The notes under the pieces: model-generated
Database searches by the model: none
What the model was told of the DNA's origin: nothing
Seen by the model: only the letters and a program-made list of their open reading frames with translations
Assembly: GCA_900469615.1 (NCBI GenBank)
Contig: UBYA01000003.1
Location: 78,578-142,577 of the forward strand
DNA length: 64,000 bases
Source of the DNA: Hyphomicrobiales bacterium
Lineage (GTDB): Bacteria; Pseudomonadota; Alphaproteobacteria; Rhizobiales; Rhizobiaceae
Direction of reading: 5' to 3'
Program-made: the position numbers and the translations under genes
Shown: piece after piece, positions 1-8,029 of the stretch
How positions within the stretch are numbered: position 1 is the stretch's first letter
How the letters are laid out: every line of letters begins with the position of its first letter

Positions 1-1615
1 GGACGATCTTGCGGAAGCCTTCCAGCTCCGGCCCCTGAATATCGACGAAGAAGAAGTTCGGCGCCTGTTCGCTCATGCGCCCCATCAGCTCGCGACGCAT
101 GTTGCCGTCGATCAGCGTCAGCGTCACCAGCAGCGCCAGGCCGAGGCCGAGCGACAGTACGACGGACGAGGTGAGCGCACCCGGCCGGTGGATGTTGCCG
201 ATCGCCAGCCGCAGCGCAGGCGAGCGCACGCGCGGGCTGCGGCGGGCAAGCCAGGAAAGCAGGGCGGCGACCAGGCGCAGCACGACGAAAGCCCCGGCGA
301 TCGAGACGATAAAGACGATCGCCAGGAAACGGTCATAGGCGGTAAAAATCGCCAGCGCTGCAAGGCCCGCCATCAGCAGGCCGGCGGCGAGCAGATAAGG
401 CCAGCCGGGCAGGCGGCGGGCTTCGAAGCCCTGTTCGCGGAACAGCGCCGTCGCCGGCACTTCGCGGGCACGGCCGAGCGGCGGAATGGCAAAGGCAAGC
501 GTGGTCAGCAGGCCGAAGAGGGCAGCGAGCGTCAGCGCGCCGGGATAAAGCCGCGGCGCGGTCGAGATGGGCAGGAATTCGGCCATGAACTGCGAAGCTA
601 TCATCGGCGCGATGGCGCCGAGGACGAGGCCGACCGCAATGCCGGCCAGTGCAAGGACGGTGATCTGGATGAGATAGATCAGCACGACGACGAAGGCCGG
701 CGCGCCCAGGCACTTGAAGGTGGCGATGGTCGTGCGCTTGGAATCGAGGAAGGCCCGCACGGCATTGGCGACGCCGACGCCGCCGACGATCAGGGCCGCC
801 AGGCCGACGAGCGTCAGGAACTGCGAGAAACGCGTGACGTTGTCGGCAAGCGCCGGAGCCGCGCGGGCACTGCTGCGGATCGACCAGCCTGCCTGCGGAA
901 AGGCGGCATTGGCGCGGTCGCCGATATGTCGGATGCCGGCTGCCGGGTCGTCCATGCGGATCCTGTAGGACTGCTCGACGAGGCTGCCTGTGGTGATCAG
1001 GCCGGAGGCGATCAGGGCATCGCGACTGGTGAGCAGGCGGGGCGCGAAGCCGAAGCCTTCGGAGACGGCATCCGGCTCGCTCTGGACGGTGCCGGTGATG
1101 CGCAGCCTGGCGTTGCCCAGCAGCAGGTCGTCTCCGACCTTGAGGTTCAGGCGCTCGAGCAGCAGAGGGGCTGCAACGGTGCCGTAGGTGTCATCTTTCG
1201 CGGCAAGCAGCGTCGAAAGCGGCTGGTTCGGTTCGGCTTCGAAGGTGCCGTAGAGGGGATAGGCGCCGTCGACCGCCTTGACCTCCACCAGCGCCTGGTC
1301 CGAGCCGTCGGGCAGGCGGGCCATGGAACGCAGGCCCGTGGAGCGGGAAACCTTGCCCAGGCTTTCGAGATAGGCGAGCTCTTCCGGCGTCGCCTCGCGG
1401 TTGCGCAGCTGGAAGCGGACGTCGCCGGCCAGCAAGGACTGCCCCTGCGTCGAGATGGCGTCGGTGATCGAACGGGAAACGGAGTTGACGGCGGCGATCG
1501 CGCCGGTGCCGAGCGCGATGCAGGCGAGGAAGATGTAGAAGCCGCCGAGGCCGCCGCGCAGTTCGCGCATGGCAAGGCGGAAGGCGAGGGGCAGGCGCAG
1601 TCCCGCCGCTCTCAT
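1..1615 (-). CDS. ABC transporter permease, FtsX/YbbP type (5' part; truncated by window start)
   Basis: The reading frame starts at an ATG at 1615 and runs 538 codons off the left edge without a stop, so the C-terminal part is missing. It begins MRAAGLRLPLAFRLAMREL, followed by a hydrophobic segment (about residues 25-45), a long soluble periplasmic domain, then several hydrophobic segments around 270-300 and 310-440. This is the N-terminal layout of the roughly 850-residue FtsX-like permeases (COG3127, YbbP). The ATG overlaps the TGA of the upstream ATPase gene (ATGA), so the two are translationally coupled and should form one exporter in the inner membrane. Family members of this kind act as lipoprotein or substrate extruders; the substrate here is unknown. 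Confidence 0.88.
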   Translation of the reverse strand, partial: MRAAGLRLPLAFRLAMRELRGGLGGFYIFLACIALGTGAIAAVNSVSRSITDAISTQGQSLLAGDVRFQLRNREATPEELAYLESLGKVSRSTGLRSMARLPDGSDQALVEVKAVDGAYPLYGTFEAEPNQPLSTLLAAKDDTYGTVAAPLLLERLNLKVGDDLLLGNARLRITGTVQSEPDAVSEGFGFAPRLLTSRDALIASGLITTGSLVEQSYRIRMDDPAAGIRHIGDRANAAFPQAGWSIRSSARAAPALADNVTRFSQFLTLVGLAALIVGGVGVANAVRAFLDSKRTTIATFKCLGAPAFVVVLIYLIQITVLALAGIAVGLVLGAIAPMIASQFMAEFLPISTAPRLYPGALTLAALFGLLTTLAFAIPPLGRAREVPATALFREQGFEARRLPGWPYLLAAGLLMAGLAALAIFTAYDRFLAIVFIVSIAGAFVVLRLVAALLSWLARRSPRVRSPALRLAIGNIHRPGALTSSVVLSLGLGLALLVTLTLIDGNMRRELMGRMSEQAPNFFFVDIQGPELEGFRKIV

Positions 1616-2322
1616 GCCATCGCCGCCTGGCTGGCGCGCGTCCGCGCGCTGTCGTTCTCGATCTCGCCGGAGCGGACGCGGATCTGGCGCGAACAGCGGG
1701 CGGCTAGGGCGGGATCATGGGTGACGAGCAGCATGGTCGTGCCGCGCTCGGCCTGCTGGGCAAAGAGCAGATCGGCGATCTGGCGGCCGGTGTCGGTGTC
1801 GAGATTGCCTGTCGGCTCGTCGGCAATCAGGACGGCCGGAGAAGGCGCCAGCGCGCGGGCGATCGCGACGCGCTGCTGCTCGCCGCCGGAAAGCTGGCCG
1901 GGATAGTGCGTGAGCCTCTCGCCGAGCCCCACCGCCTCCAGCTCGCGCCGGGCGATGTCGAAGGCGTCCCGGACATTGGCAAGCTCCAGCGGCACGGCCA
2001 CGTTTTCCAGCGCCGTCATATTGGCGATGAGGTGGAAGGACTGGAAGACGATGCCGATATTGCGGCCGCGAAAATCGGCGATGCGATCCTCGCTGAGACT
2101 ATGCAGGGGCGTATCGCGGATCAGGAGTTCGCCGCCGTCGAGCTTTTCGAGGCCGGCCAGCACCATGAGCAGGGTCGACTTGCCGGAGCCTGACGGTCCG
2201 ACGATGCCGACGGCCTCGCCCTCCATGACGGTGAGATCGATGCCCTTCAGCACATGGACCGATGCGGCGGCATTGCCGAGCGTCAAATCCGCCTTCTTCA
2301 GCTCGATGATGGTTTTTGCCAA
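1612..2322 (-). CDS. ABC transporter ATP-binding protein, YbbA/LolD-like
   Basis: A 236-residue nucleotide-binding subunit of an exporter. Walker A GPSGSGKST is at residues 42-50, the Q-loop is in IVFQSF (91-96), the signature LSGGEQQR at 144-151, Walker B VLIADEP at 164-170, and the switch His is in VTHDP. Length and motifs fit the LolD/MacB/YbbA branch that energises FtsX-like permeases. Its stop overlaps the permease start at 1615, so the two make one ABC system. It diverges from the TesA-like esterase gene with an 82-bp gap, as ybbA diverges from tesA in E. coli; this conserved pairing supports the YbbA assignment. Confidence 0.93.
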   Translation of the reverse strand: MAKTIIELKKADLTLGNAAASVHVLKGIDLTVMEGEAVGIVGPSGSGKSTLLMVLAGLEKLDGGELLIRDTPLHSLSEDRIADFRGRNIGIVFQSFHLIANMTALENVAVPLELANVRDAFDIARRELEAVGLGERLTHYPGQLSGGEQQRVAIARALAPSPAVLIADEPTGNLDTDTGRQIADLLFAQQAERGTTMLLVTHDPALAARCSRQIRVRSGEIENDSARTRASQAAMA

Positions 2323-2404
2323 TGCGAACGCCCTATATATCGGAGAACATCAGGGATAATAGCGGGCGCGATTTGGCCCGAGCAGCGAATCTAGGGAATG
2401 GATC

Positions 2405-3055
2405 ATGGGTTTTAAAGTTGCCGCGCTTCACTTCGCTGTCATCACTTTCGGTCTTTTGTTTGGCGCGGCAGGCGTTGCCGAGGCGCGGACGATCCAGCTG
2501 GTCGGCTTCGGCGACAGCCTGATGGCGGGCTATCAGCTGCCGCCCGGCGACGGATTTCCGGCCAGGCTGGAGGCCGCGCTGAAGGCCAAGGGGCTGGATG
2601 TGGCCGTCGCCGACGCCGGCGTTTCGGGCGATACGACATCGGGCGGCCTCTCGCGCATAGATTGGTCGGTCCCCGACGGCACCGACGGCGTGATCCTGGA
2701 ACTCGGCGCCAACGATGCGCTGCGCGGCATTCCTCCGGAGCAGACGGAAAAGAACCTCGAGACGATGATCGAGCGGCTGAAGGAGAGAAAAATCCCGGTC
2801 TTTCTCGTCGGCATGCTGGCACCGCCGAACATGGGGGCCGACTATGCCGGCAAGTTCAATCCGATCTACAAGCGATTGGCCGGCAAGTACCAGCTTTCGC
2901 TCTACCCATTTTTCCTCGACGGTGTGGCAACCCATGCGGATCTGCAGCTGTCGGACGGGATGCATCCGAACCCCAAAGGGGTCGATGTCATGGTCGAGCA
3001 TATCTTACCGGCCGTTATGAGTTTTGTAGGGATGATTGACGCAGGTGCGAAATAG
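2405..3055 (+). CDS. TesA-like arylesterase / lysophospholipase (SGNH hydrolase)
   Basis: A 216-residue protein with an N-terminal signal peptide (about residues 1-28, ending AEA-RT), so it should be periplasmic. SGNH blocks are clear: GDSL at 36-39 with nucleophile Ser38, a Gly in block II (SGDTTSGG), GAND at 101-104, and DGMHPN with catalytic Asp184 and His187. This matches acyl-CoA thioesterase I / protease I / lysophospholipase L1 (TesA) in length and motifs. It should hydrolyse short acyl or aryl esters; the physiological substrate cannot be told from sequence. It is divergent from the YbbA-like ABC ATPase. Confidence 0.9.
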   Translation: MGFKVAALHFAVITFGLLFGAAGVAEARTIQLVGFGDSLMAGYQLPPGDGFPARLEAALKAKGLDVAVADAGVSGDTTSGGLSRIDWSVPDGTDGVILELGANDALRGIPPEQTEKNLETMIERLKERKIPVFLVGMLAPPNMGADYAGKFNPIYKRLAGKYQLSLYPFFLDGVATHADLQLSDGMHPNPKGVDVMVEHILPAVMSFVGMIDAGAK

Positions 3056-3123
3056 ATGCTTGCACCGACTGCAAATGCGTGATTCCCTGCTTATACCTGC
3101 AAGAGATTCGGGGAGTCCTCGTC

Positions 3124-3720
3124 ATGCCGAGACTTTTTACCGCCCTCGAAATTCCGCGCAACGCGGCCATGAGCCTGTCATTGTTGCGCGGTGGTCTCCC
3201 GGGAGCCAGGTGGATCGACGTCGAAAATTATCACATCACCCTGCGGTTCATCGGCGATGTCGATGGCCGGACGGCCGATGAGATCGTCGACCGGCTGGAC
3301 CGGATAGATCGCCCTGAGTTCCAGCTTCGGCTGGAGGGCATAGGTTCTTTTGGCTCCAAGAAACCGCATTCGGTCTGGGCCGGGGTCTCGCAGACGCCGG
3401 ACATGTACGCGTTGCAAGGCGAAATCGAGCGTATCTGCCAGCGCATCGGCCTGCAGCCCGATCCCCGCAAGTTCACGCCGCATGTGACGCTCGCCCGGTT
3501 GAAATCCTCGCGGGTGGACGACGTGGTGCACTATCTCTCCGGCCGCGGCAATTTCTATACCCAGCCGTTTACGGTCGGGCGCTTCGTGCTTCTGTCCTCG
3601 CGCGAATCGGTTGGTGGCGGTCCCTATCTCACGGAAGAGATATTCCCGCTTCACGAGCCGCGGAGCGCTTACCCGAGTTTGGGCAAGAGCGCGCTGCAGC
3701 CAGCCAAGAGCATGGTATAG
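3124..3720 (+). CDS. thpR: RNA 2',3'-cyclic phosphodiesterase (2H family, 2'-5' RNA ligase-like)
   Basis: A 198-residue 2H phosphoesterase with the two hallmark tetrapeptides HITL (His37) and HVTL (His120), about 83 residues apart as in ThpR/LigT. The start at 3124 (MPRLFTALEIP) is chosen because family members begin right there and a GGGGAG ribosome-binding site precedes it; an upstream ATG at 3079 adds a poorly conserved extension. ThpR opens 2',3'-cyclic phosphates in RNA and was first described by its reversible 2'-5' ligase activity. The last 52 bp overlap, tail to tail, the phosphatase gene on the other strand. Confidence 0.88.
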   Translation: MPRLFTALEIPRNAAMSLSLLRGGLPGARWIDVENYHITLRFIGDVDGRTADEIVDRLDRIDRPEFQLRLEGIGSFGSKKPHSVWAGVSQTPDMYALQGEIERICQRIGLQPDPRKFTPHVTLARLKSSRVDDVVHYLSGRGNFYTQPFTVGRFVLLSSRESVGGGPYLTEEIFPLHEPRSAYPSLGKSALQPAKSMV

Positions 3721-4133
3721 ACCGCCTCGAAATCCTCGCGATCGCCGTAATAGGGATCGGGAATGTCCTTGTCGCCATCAAGCGTGAAGGCGTGGAAGAG
3801 GTGCAGCCTGCCGAGAGCGTGGGCGGGCGCTGCCTTGCGCAAGTTCTTCAAATTGTCTTGATCCATCGCCAGGATCAGATCGAACCTGACGAAATCGGCG
3901 GGTTCGATGCGTCGGGCGCGCTGACCCGAAATATCGATTCCATGACCCGCCGCGGCCGCAATCGAACGGCGATCCGGCCGCTGCCCCCGATGCCAGCCGC
4001 CGGTGCCGGCCGAATCGATTTCGAACTCGCCCGCGCGGCCGGCCTTGCTTGCCAGATGCCTGAATATGCCTTCCGCAAGGGGCGACCGGCAGATGTTGCC
4101 GGCGCAGACGAAAAGAATCCTGTGACGATCCAT
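3669..4133 (-). CDS. low molecular weight protein-tyrosine phosphatase
   Basis: A 154-residue LMW-PTP. The P-loop CAGNICRS (C10-X5-R16 from the ATG at 4133) is in the canonical position near the N-terminus, and the general-acid region is DPYYGD. It should dephosphorylate phosphotyrosine (family role; some bacterial members regulate exopolysaccharide kinases). A TTG 12 nt further upstream would add MNDS; the ATG start gives the usual N-terminus. Only 35 bp separate it from divergent phhB, and its 3' end overlaps thpR by 52 bp on the opposite strand. Confidence 0.9.
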   Translation of the reverse strand: MDRHRILFVCAGNICRSPLAEGIFRHLASKAGRAGEFEIDSAGTGGWHRGQRPDRRSIAAAAGHGIDISGQRARRIEPADFVRFDLILAMDQDNLKNLRKAAPAHALGRLHLFHAFTLDGDKDIPDPYYGDREDFEAVYTMLLAGCSALLPKLG

Positions 4134-4168
4134 GCTATCGTTCAACCGCTGAAGAGGAGTGATCCGTC

Positions 4169-4474
4169 ATGAAATACGAGAAGCTGGACCGCGCGGCAAT
4201 CGATGAAAACCTTGCGGAGCTCAACGGCTGGGCGCTTGCGGCCGACGGTCTTTCGATTTCGAAGACGTTCAAGTTCCGCAATTTCGTCGAGGCCTTCGGC
4301 TTCATGACGGAAGCCGCCCTCGCTGCGGAAAAATTCAACCATCACCCGGAATGGTTCAACGTCTATTCCCGTGTCGAGGTGAAGCTGACGACGCATGACG
4401 CCGGCGGCCTGACGGATCACGACGTCAAGCTGGCGAAGGCGATGGAGAAGGCGGCAGCGCGCCGGATCGATTGA
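4169..4474 (+). CDS. phhB: 4a-hydroxytetrahydrobiopterin (pterin-4a-carbinolamine) dehydratase
   Basis: A 101-residue protein with the characteristic [27 protein letters not shown] block containing the catalytic His pair (HHPEW), followed by the C-terminal DxxLAKAME helix. It recycles the hydroxylated pterin cofactor made by aromatic amino acid hydroxylases. AAGAGGAG precedes the ATG closely. No phenylalanine hydroxylase gene is next to it, so its partner enzyme lies elsewhere or it serves another pterin pathway. Divergent from the LMW-PTP gene and followed by a DUF1232 gene. Confidence 0.93.
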   Translation: MKYEKLDRAAIDENLAELNGWALAADGLSISKTFKFRNFVEAFGFMTEAALAAEKFNHHPEWFNVYSRVEVKLTTHDAGGLTDHDVKLAKAMEKAAARRID

Positions 4475-4553
4475 CCGGATCGATTGAATCGCGGCCTGCG
4501 ATCACCATATGTTTACACGGTCCGGGCAACGGGCCTCGATAGAGGTGAATGGA

Positions 4554-4943
4554 ATGGATGACATCAAGTACGGGGAAATCCTGTTGCCTGGTGACGAAGA
4601 GACCCAAAAAGAGCAGGAGAAATCGGTGCGCAGCAAATTCTGGCCGACCTTGCGAAAGGCGGCTCGCCATATTCCCTTTTCCCGCGACGTCGTGGCCGCC
4701 TTCTATTGCGCGCTCGACCCGCAGACGCCGACGCGCGTTCGCGGCATATTGCTGGCCGCGCTCGGCTATTTCGTCATGCCGGTCGATATCATCCCAGATT
4801 TTTTTGCCGTTATCGGATATTCGGACGATGTCGCTGTGCTGACGCTCGCCTTCAGCATGATCAGAGGCCATATCCGCCAGGAACACTACGATGCCGCCGA
4901 CCGGGCGTTGGAGAACGAGCCCGCGCCCATGAAGACGGCCTGA
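4554..4943 (+). CDS. YkvA/DUF1232 family membrane-associated protein
   Basis: A 129-residue protein with the DUF1232 core GYFVMPVDIIPDFFAVIGYSDD at about residues 65-90, a short hydrophobic segment followed by the family's PxDxIPDxxPxxGxxDD signature. Function of the family is unknown. The start at 4554 (MDDIKYGEI) has an AGAGGTG ribosome-binding site 6-7 nt upstream; an ATG at 4509 would add 15 unsupported residues. It follows phhB by about 80 bp in the same direction. Confidence 0.85.
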   Translation: MDDIKYGEILLPGDEETQKEQEKSVRSKFWPTLRKAARHIPFSRDVVAAFYCALDPQTPTRVRGILLAALGYFVMPVDIIPDFFAVIGYSDDVAVLTLAFSMIRGHIRQEHYDAADRALENEPAPMKTA

Positions 4944-5276
4944 TGCCCGCTTTCAGGGGAGATCCGAATCCTCTCGGGTTTCCAGAGATTTATGAGCTCC
5001 CCCTGATTTTAGCGAGGTCAAATTCTTGCCCGAATCTTTCTGTCTTAAATCGAAGCTGTTGGATGGTGTTCCCATCATCCGGGTTTTCCAATTCCTTCTG
5101 ATGCGTTTCAAGCTTTGCGCGATATCTGGATTGAAATGGCACGGAGCCAGTGGTGGGCAGCGTTCCGTTGACGGTTTGGTAACCTGAATAAAGTCAAAAT
5201 AAGGCAGCTCACGAGCATCGGCGTGCGTCAATCGAATCGCCATGAGCTCTGGACCGCAAGAAATCGGCAGGAAACC
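4944..5276. other. intergenic region, no gene recognised
   Basis: 333 bp between the DUF1232 gene and the IalB-family gene. Short frames here lack ribosome-binding sites and family resemblance. An imperfect inverted repeat (GGATGGTG/CATCATCC) lies near 5060-5080. The 3' part should hold the promoter of the IalB gene; a TTGACG hexamer near 5170 has no convincing -10 partner, so I do not annotate a promoter. Confidence 0.5.
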
Positions 5277-5819
5277 ATGTTTGTAAAAAGCTTCGCAATC
5301 GCCCTCTCGCTCGTTCTGGCCGGAACCGGTATCGCGTCCGCGCAGACCAAGAAGCAGACCCAGGCAGCGGCAGCACCGGCGGCTCCCTCGCGCATTCAGC
5401 AGTTCGACGCCTGGGGCGCCTATTCCTACCAGTCCGCCGGCGGCAAGGTCTGCTACGTCCTCTCCGTGCCGACCGCCAAGACGCCGGCGACGGGCATCGA
5501 TCACGGCGATAATTTCTTCATCGTGTCGCAGCGCCCCGGCCAGAACATTTCCTACGAGCCGCAGGCGATGATGGGCTATCCGCTCAAGGACAATTCCAAG
5601 GTCAACGTCGTCATCGACAACAAGTCCTTCGTGATGTTCACCAAGGACAAGGCCGCCTGGGTCGAAAACGCCGCGCAGGAGCCTGCGCTGGTGGCGGCGC
5701 TGAAATCGGGCCATTCGCTGAAGGTTTCGGCGACCTCCAAGAAGGGCACGGCCACGTCCTATACCTATTCGCTGAAGGGCGTCAGTGCCGCGCTGAAGCA
5801 GATCGAAAACTGCAAATAA
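5277..5819 (+). CDS. invasion-associated locus B (IalB) family secreted protein
   Basis: A 180-residue protein from the ATG at 5277, which has an AGGAAACC ribosome-binding site. It has a clear signal peptide (MFVKSFAIALSLVLAGTGIASA, cleaved before QTKK), a short Ala/Pro linker, and then the IalB core (FDAWGAYSYQSAGGKVCYVLS ... Cys near the end in ENCK). IalB proteins are small periplasmic or outer-membrane proteins first tied to erythrocyte invasion in Bartonella; in rhizobia they are common and of unknown function. The monocistronic gene is followed by a strong terminator. Confidence 0.9.
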   Translation: MFVKSFAIALSLVLAGTGIASAQTKKQTQAAAAPAAPSRIQQFDAWGAYSYQSAGGKVCYVLSVPTAKTPATGIDHGDNFFIVSQRPGQNISYEPQAMMGYPLKDNSKVNVVIDNKSFVMFTKDKAAWVENAAQEPALVAALKSGHSLKVSATSKKGTATSYTYSLKGVSAALKQIENCK

Positions 5820-5878
5820 GATCGAGGGCCGAGAGATCACGGTAATGTGATCCTCCCGCTGCCGCGACCGCAATGATG

Positions 5879-5912
5879 AGGCCGGTCATGTAGACCGGCC
5901 TTTCGCTTTTGA
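5879..5912 (+). terminator. Rho-independent terminator after the IalB-family gene
   Basis: A perfect 9-bp stem, AGGCCGGTC (5879-5887) and GACCGGCCT (5893-5901), with loop ATGTA, followed by TTCGCTTTT. It lies 60 bp after the stop. A second small inverted repeat, GATCAC/GTGATC, sits just upstream at 5835-5852. Confidence 0.85.
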
Positions 5913-6104
5913 GGGCCAGCCTCGCTTTTAAGGGAAAGGGATGACGCGGGCGGAAATTAATGCTAAAGGCCGCGCCAACAGCAGGTGTCCGGCAAACAGC
6001 TTGTCCCGCCACCGCATGAATCTTCAGATTTCCGTGCCTTGCCCGCATCCGCAGCTTTCGTCAGCTTTTGCGGCATCGCCGATGTGAACCGTTGGAACGA
6101 TCCT

Positions 6105-7340
6105 ATGTCCGCCACCGATGTCATAACTCCCTCCAGGCTCAAGCCGATGCCGGTATCGCAGCCGGTCGAGCTTTCGCCGAAGCCGTCGCTGATCGGCATG
6201 ACGCGCGAAGAAATGGGCGCGGCTCTGAAGGAAAAGGGCGTTGCGGACAAGCAGATCAAGATGCGCGTCAGCCAGCTCTGGAACTGGATCTACGTGCGCG
6301 GCGTCTCCGATTTCGATGCCATGGCGAATGTCTCGAAGGACATGCGCGAAATGCTGAAGACGCATTTCACCATCGCGCGTCCCGAAATCGTCGAGGAGCA
6401 GGTGTCTAACGACGGCACCCGCAAATGGTTGCTGCGCTTTCCGCCGCGCGGCGCGGGACGTCCCGTCGAGGTCGAAAGCGTCTACATTCCGGAAGAAGGG
6501 CGCGGCACGCTCTGCATTTCCAGCCAGGTCGGCTGCTCGCTCACCTGTTCCTTCTGTCACACCGGCACGCAGCGCCTGGTGCGCAACCTGACCGCGGAGG
6601 AAATCCTGTCGCAGCTGCTTTTGGCGCGCGACCGGCTCGGCGATTTCCCGGACCGCGAAGCGCCGCAGGGCACGATCATGCCGGCCGAGGGCCGCAAGGT
6701 CAGCAATATCGTCATGATGGGCATGGGCGAGCCGCTTTATAATTTCGACAGCGTCAAGCGGGCGCTGCTGATCGCATCGGACGGCGATGGCTTGTCCCTG
6801 TCGAAGCGGCGCATCACCCTTTCGACCTCGGGCGTGGTGCCGGAAATCTATCGCACCGGCGACGAGATCGGCGTGATGCTGGCAATCTCGCTGCATGCCG
6901 TGCGCGATGACCTGCGCGACATGCTGGTGCCGATCAACAAGAAGTATCCGCTGAAGGAACTGATGGACGCCTGCCGCGCCTATCCCGGTCTTTCGAATGC
7001 CCGGCGCATCACCTTCGAATATGTGATGCTGAAGGGCGTCAACGACAGCCTGGAGGATGCCAAGGGGCTCATTCAGCTGCTGAAGGGCGTGCCGGCCAAG
7101 ATCAACCTGATCCCCTTCAATCCCTGGCCCGGCACGAATTACCAGTGTTCGGACTGGGAGCAGATCGAGAAGTTCGCCGATTTCATCAATTCGGCCGGTT
7201 ACGCCTCTCCGATCCGCACGCCGAGAGGGCGAGACATTCTCGCCGCATGCGGCCAGCTGAAGTCGGAGTCGGAGCGCATGCGCAAGACGGAGCGATTGGC
7301 TTTCGAAGCAATGATGATCGCCAATCACGGCGAGGATTGA
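6105..7340 (+). CDS. rlmN: dual-specificity 23S rRNA (A2503-C2) / tRNA methyltransferase RlmN
   Basis: A 411-residue radical-SAM methyltransferase. The [4Fe-4S] cysteines are Cys144, Cys148 and Cys151 (CSLTCSFC); Cys137, seven residues earlier, matches E. coli Cys118, and the C-terminal Cys in ILAACGQ matches catalytic Cys355. GMGEPLYN and the SLHA motif are also present. It methylates C2 of A2503 in 23S rRNA and of A37 in some tRNAs. The start at 6105 (MSATDVI) gives the usual rhizobial length; the frame is open to an ATG at 5985 but the extra 40 residues do not look like the family. Confidence 0.95.
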   Translation: MSATDVITPSRLKPMPVSQPVELSPKPSLIGMTREEMGAALKEKGVADKQIKMRVSQLWNWIYVRGVSDFDAMANVSKDMREMLKTHFTIARPEIVEEQVSNDGTRKWLLRFPPRGAGRPVEVESVYIPEEGRGTLCISSQVGCSLTCSFCHTGTQRLVRNLTAEEILSQLLLARDRLGDFPDREAPQGTIMPAEGRKVSNIVMMGMGEPLYNFDSVKRALLIASDGDGLSLSKRRITLSTSGVVPEIYRTGDEIGVMLAISLHAVRDDLRDMLVPINKKYPLKELMDACRAYPGLSNARRITFEYVMLKGVNDSLEDAKGLIQLLKGVPAKINLIPFNPWPGTNYQCSDWEQIEKFADFINSAGYASPIRTPRGRDILAACGQLKSESERMRKTERLAFEAMMIANHGED

Positions 7341-7345
7341 GATTG

Positions 7346-7762
7346 ATGCTCGTTGGATTGCGCAAGCCGATCAGGCTCCTGTGGGGCTATCTCGCCGCTT
7401 GCGCTCTGATGGGTTTCGTCCTGGCCTGCGTTGCCGCCTATACCCTGCCGGGAACCGGAGCGCCCGAACTTTTCGCGCTGACCGTCGAGATGACCAAGGC
7501 TGCGATGATCGTCAGCATTCTGCCATCCCTCGTCGTCATTCCGATCATGGAATGGCGCCGCGTGCGCCGCTGGTTCGGATATGCGATCTACGGCGCCGTT
7601 CTGTCGACGGTGGCCTCCATCCTGATTTCAGGTGCCATGGAAAAGCCGCAGCCCCTCAACCTGATCACGATCGCGGTCTGCTTCGCTTTTCTGGGGGCTG
7701 CGTGCGCGACCGTCTACTGGCTGATCGCCGGCCGATACCCTATTCTCAACGAGCCTGAGTGA
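7346..7762 (+). CDS. small four-helix integral membrane protein, unknown function
   Basis: A 138-residue protein starting MLVGLRKPIRLLWGYL, with four predicted hydrophobic helices (about residues 12-33, 48-68, 75-98, 108-130). A GAGGA element overlaps the rlmN stop, with only 5 bp between the genes, so it is probably cotranscribed with and coupled to rlmN. I do not recognise a family or catalytic motif. Its last 17 bp overlap the decayed LysE gene on the opposite strand. Confidence 0.75.
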   Translation: MLVGLRKPIRLLWGYLAACALMGFVLACVAAYTLPGTGAPELFALTVEMTKAAMIVSILPSLVVIPIMEWRRVRRWFGYAIYGAVLSTVASILISGAMEKPQPLNLITIAVCFAFLGAACATVYWLIAGRYPILNEPE

Positions 7763-7966
7763 AGAAGATCTTCACCGCGAAAGCCGAAAAGACGCTGGCA
7801 AAAGCGTAGTCGAGGCCGCGCATCACACAGCGATTCCGCTGCAGCCATGACGGCAGGCCATCGCGCGGCCGATTGACAGCGTCATGCCCGGACCGGGCGT
7901 CAGCGCCAGCAACAGACTCGCCGCCGAGAAGGCGAGAAGGGTCGGCAGGCTGGGCATGAAATCCAT
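7746..7966 (-). pseudogene. LysE/RhtB-family exporter pseudogene with internal deletion and frameshift
   Basis: Reading leftward from the ATG at 7966, the frame gives a LysE N-terminus (MDFMPSLPTLLAFS ... LALTPGPGMTLSIGRAM) and then meets a stop at 7823-7825 after 47 codons. In a second frame, the same strand encodes a typical LysE C-terminus (VMRGLDYAFASVFSAFAVKI) ending at 7746. The middle, about 140 residues expected for a roughly 205-residue transporter, is gone, and the junction near 7840-7860 shifts the frame. Both ends are well preserved, which suggests a recent deletion. It lies 64 bp downstream of the SDR gene on the same strand. Confidence 0.8.
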
Positions 7967-8029
7967 GAAGCTGCTCCGAAGGCCGGATAGGGGTCGGCGT
8001 TTTCCATCCGGCTTCCGGGGGATTGCAAA

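Noticed and set aside
188..1906. Long plus-strand open frame (572 codons) across the ABC permease gene
   Set aside because: It is antisense to a clear FtsX-type permease frame. Its product is a Gly/Arg/Asp/Gln-rich low-complexity sequence typical of the shadow of a GC-rich gene.
5913..6104. Possible small gene or N-terminal extension before rlmN
   Set aside because: The open frame to 5985 lacks similarity to RlmN and has no good ribosome-binding site.
7145..7762. Extended 205-residue version of the small membrane protein
   Set aside because: The first 67 codons overlap the rlmN C-terminus out of frame and read as Arg-rich nonsense. The start at 7346 has a ribosome-binding site and begins a clean membrane protein.
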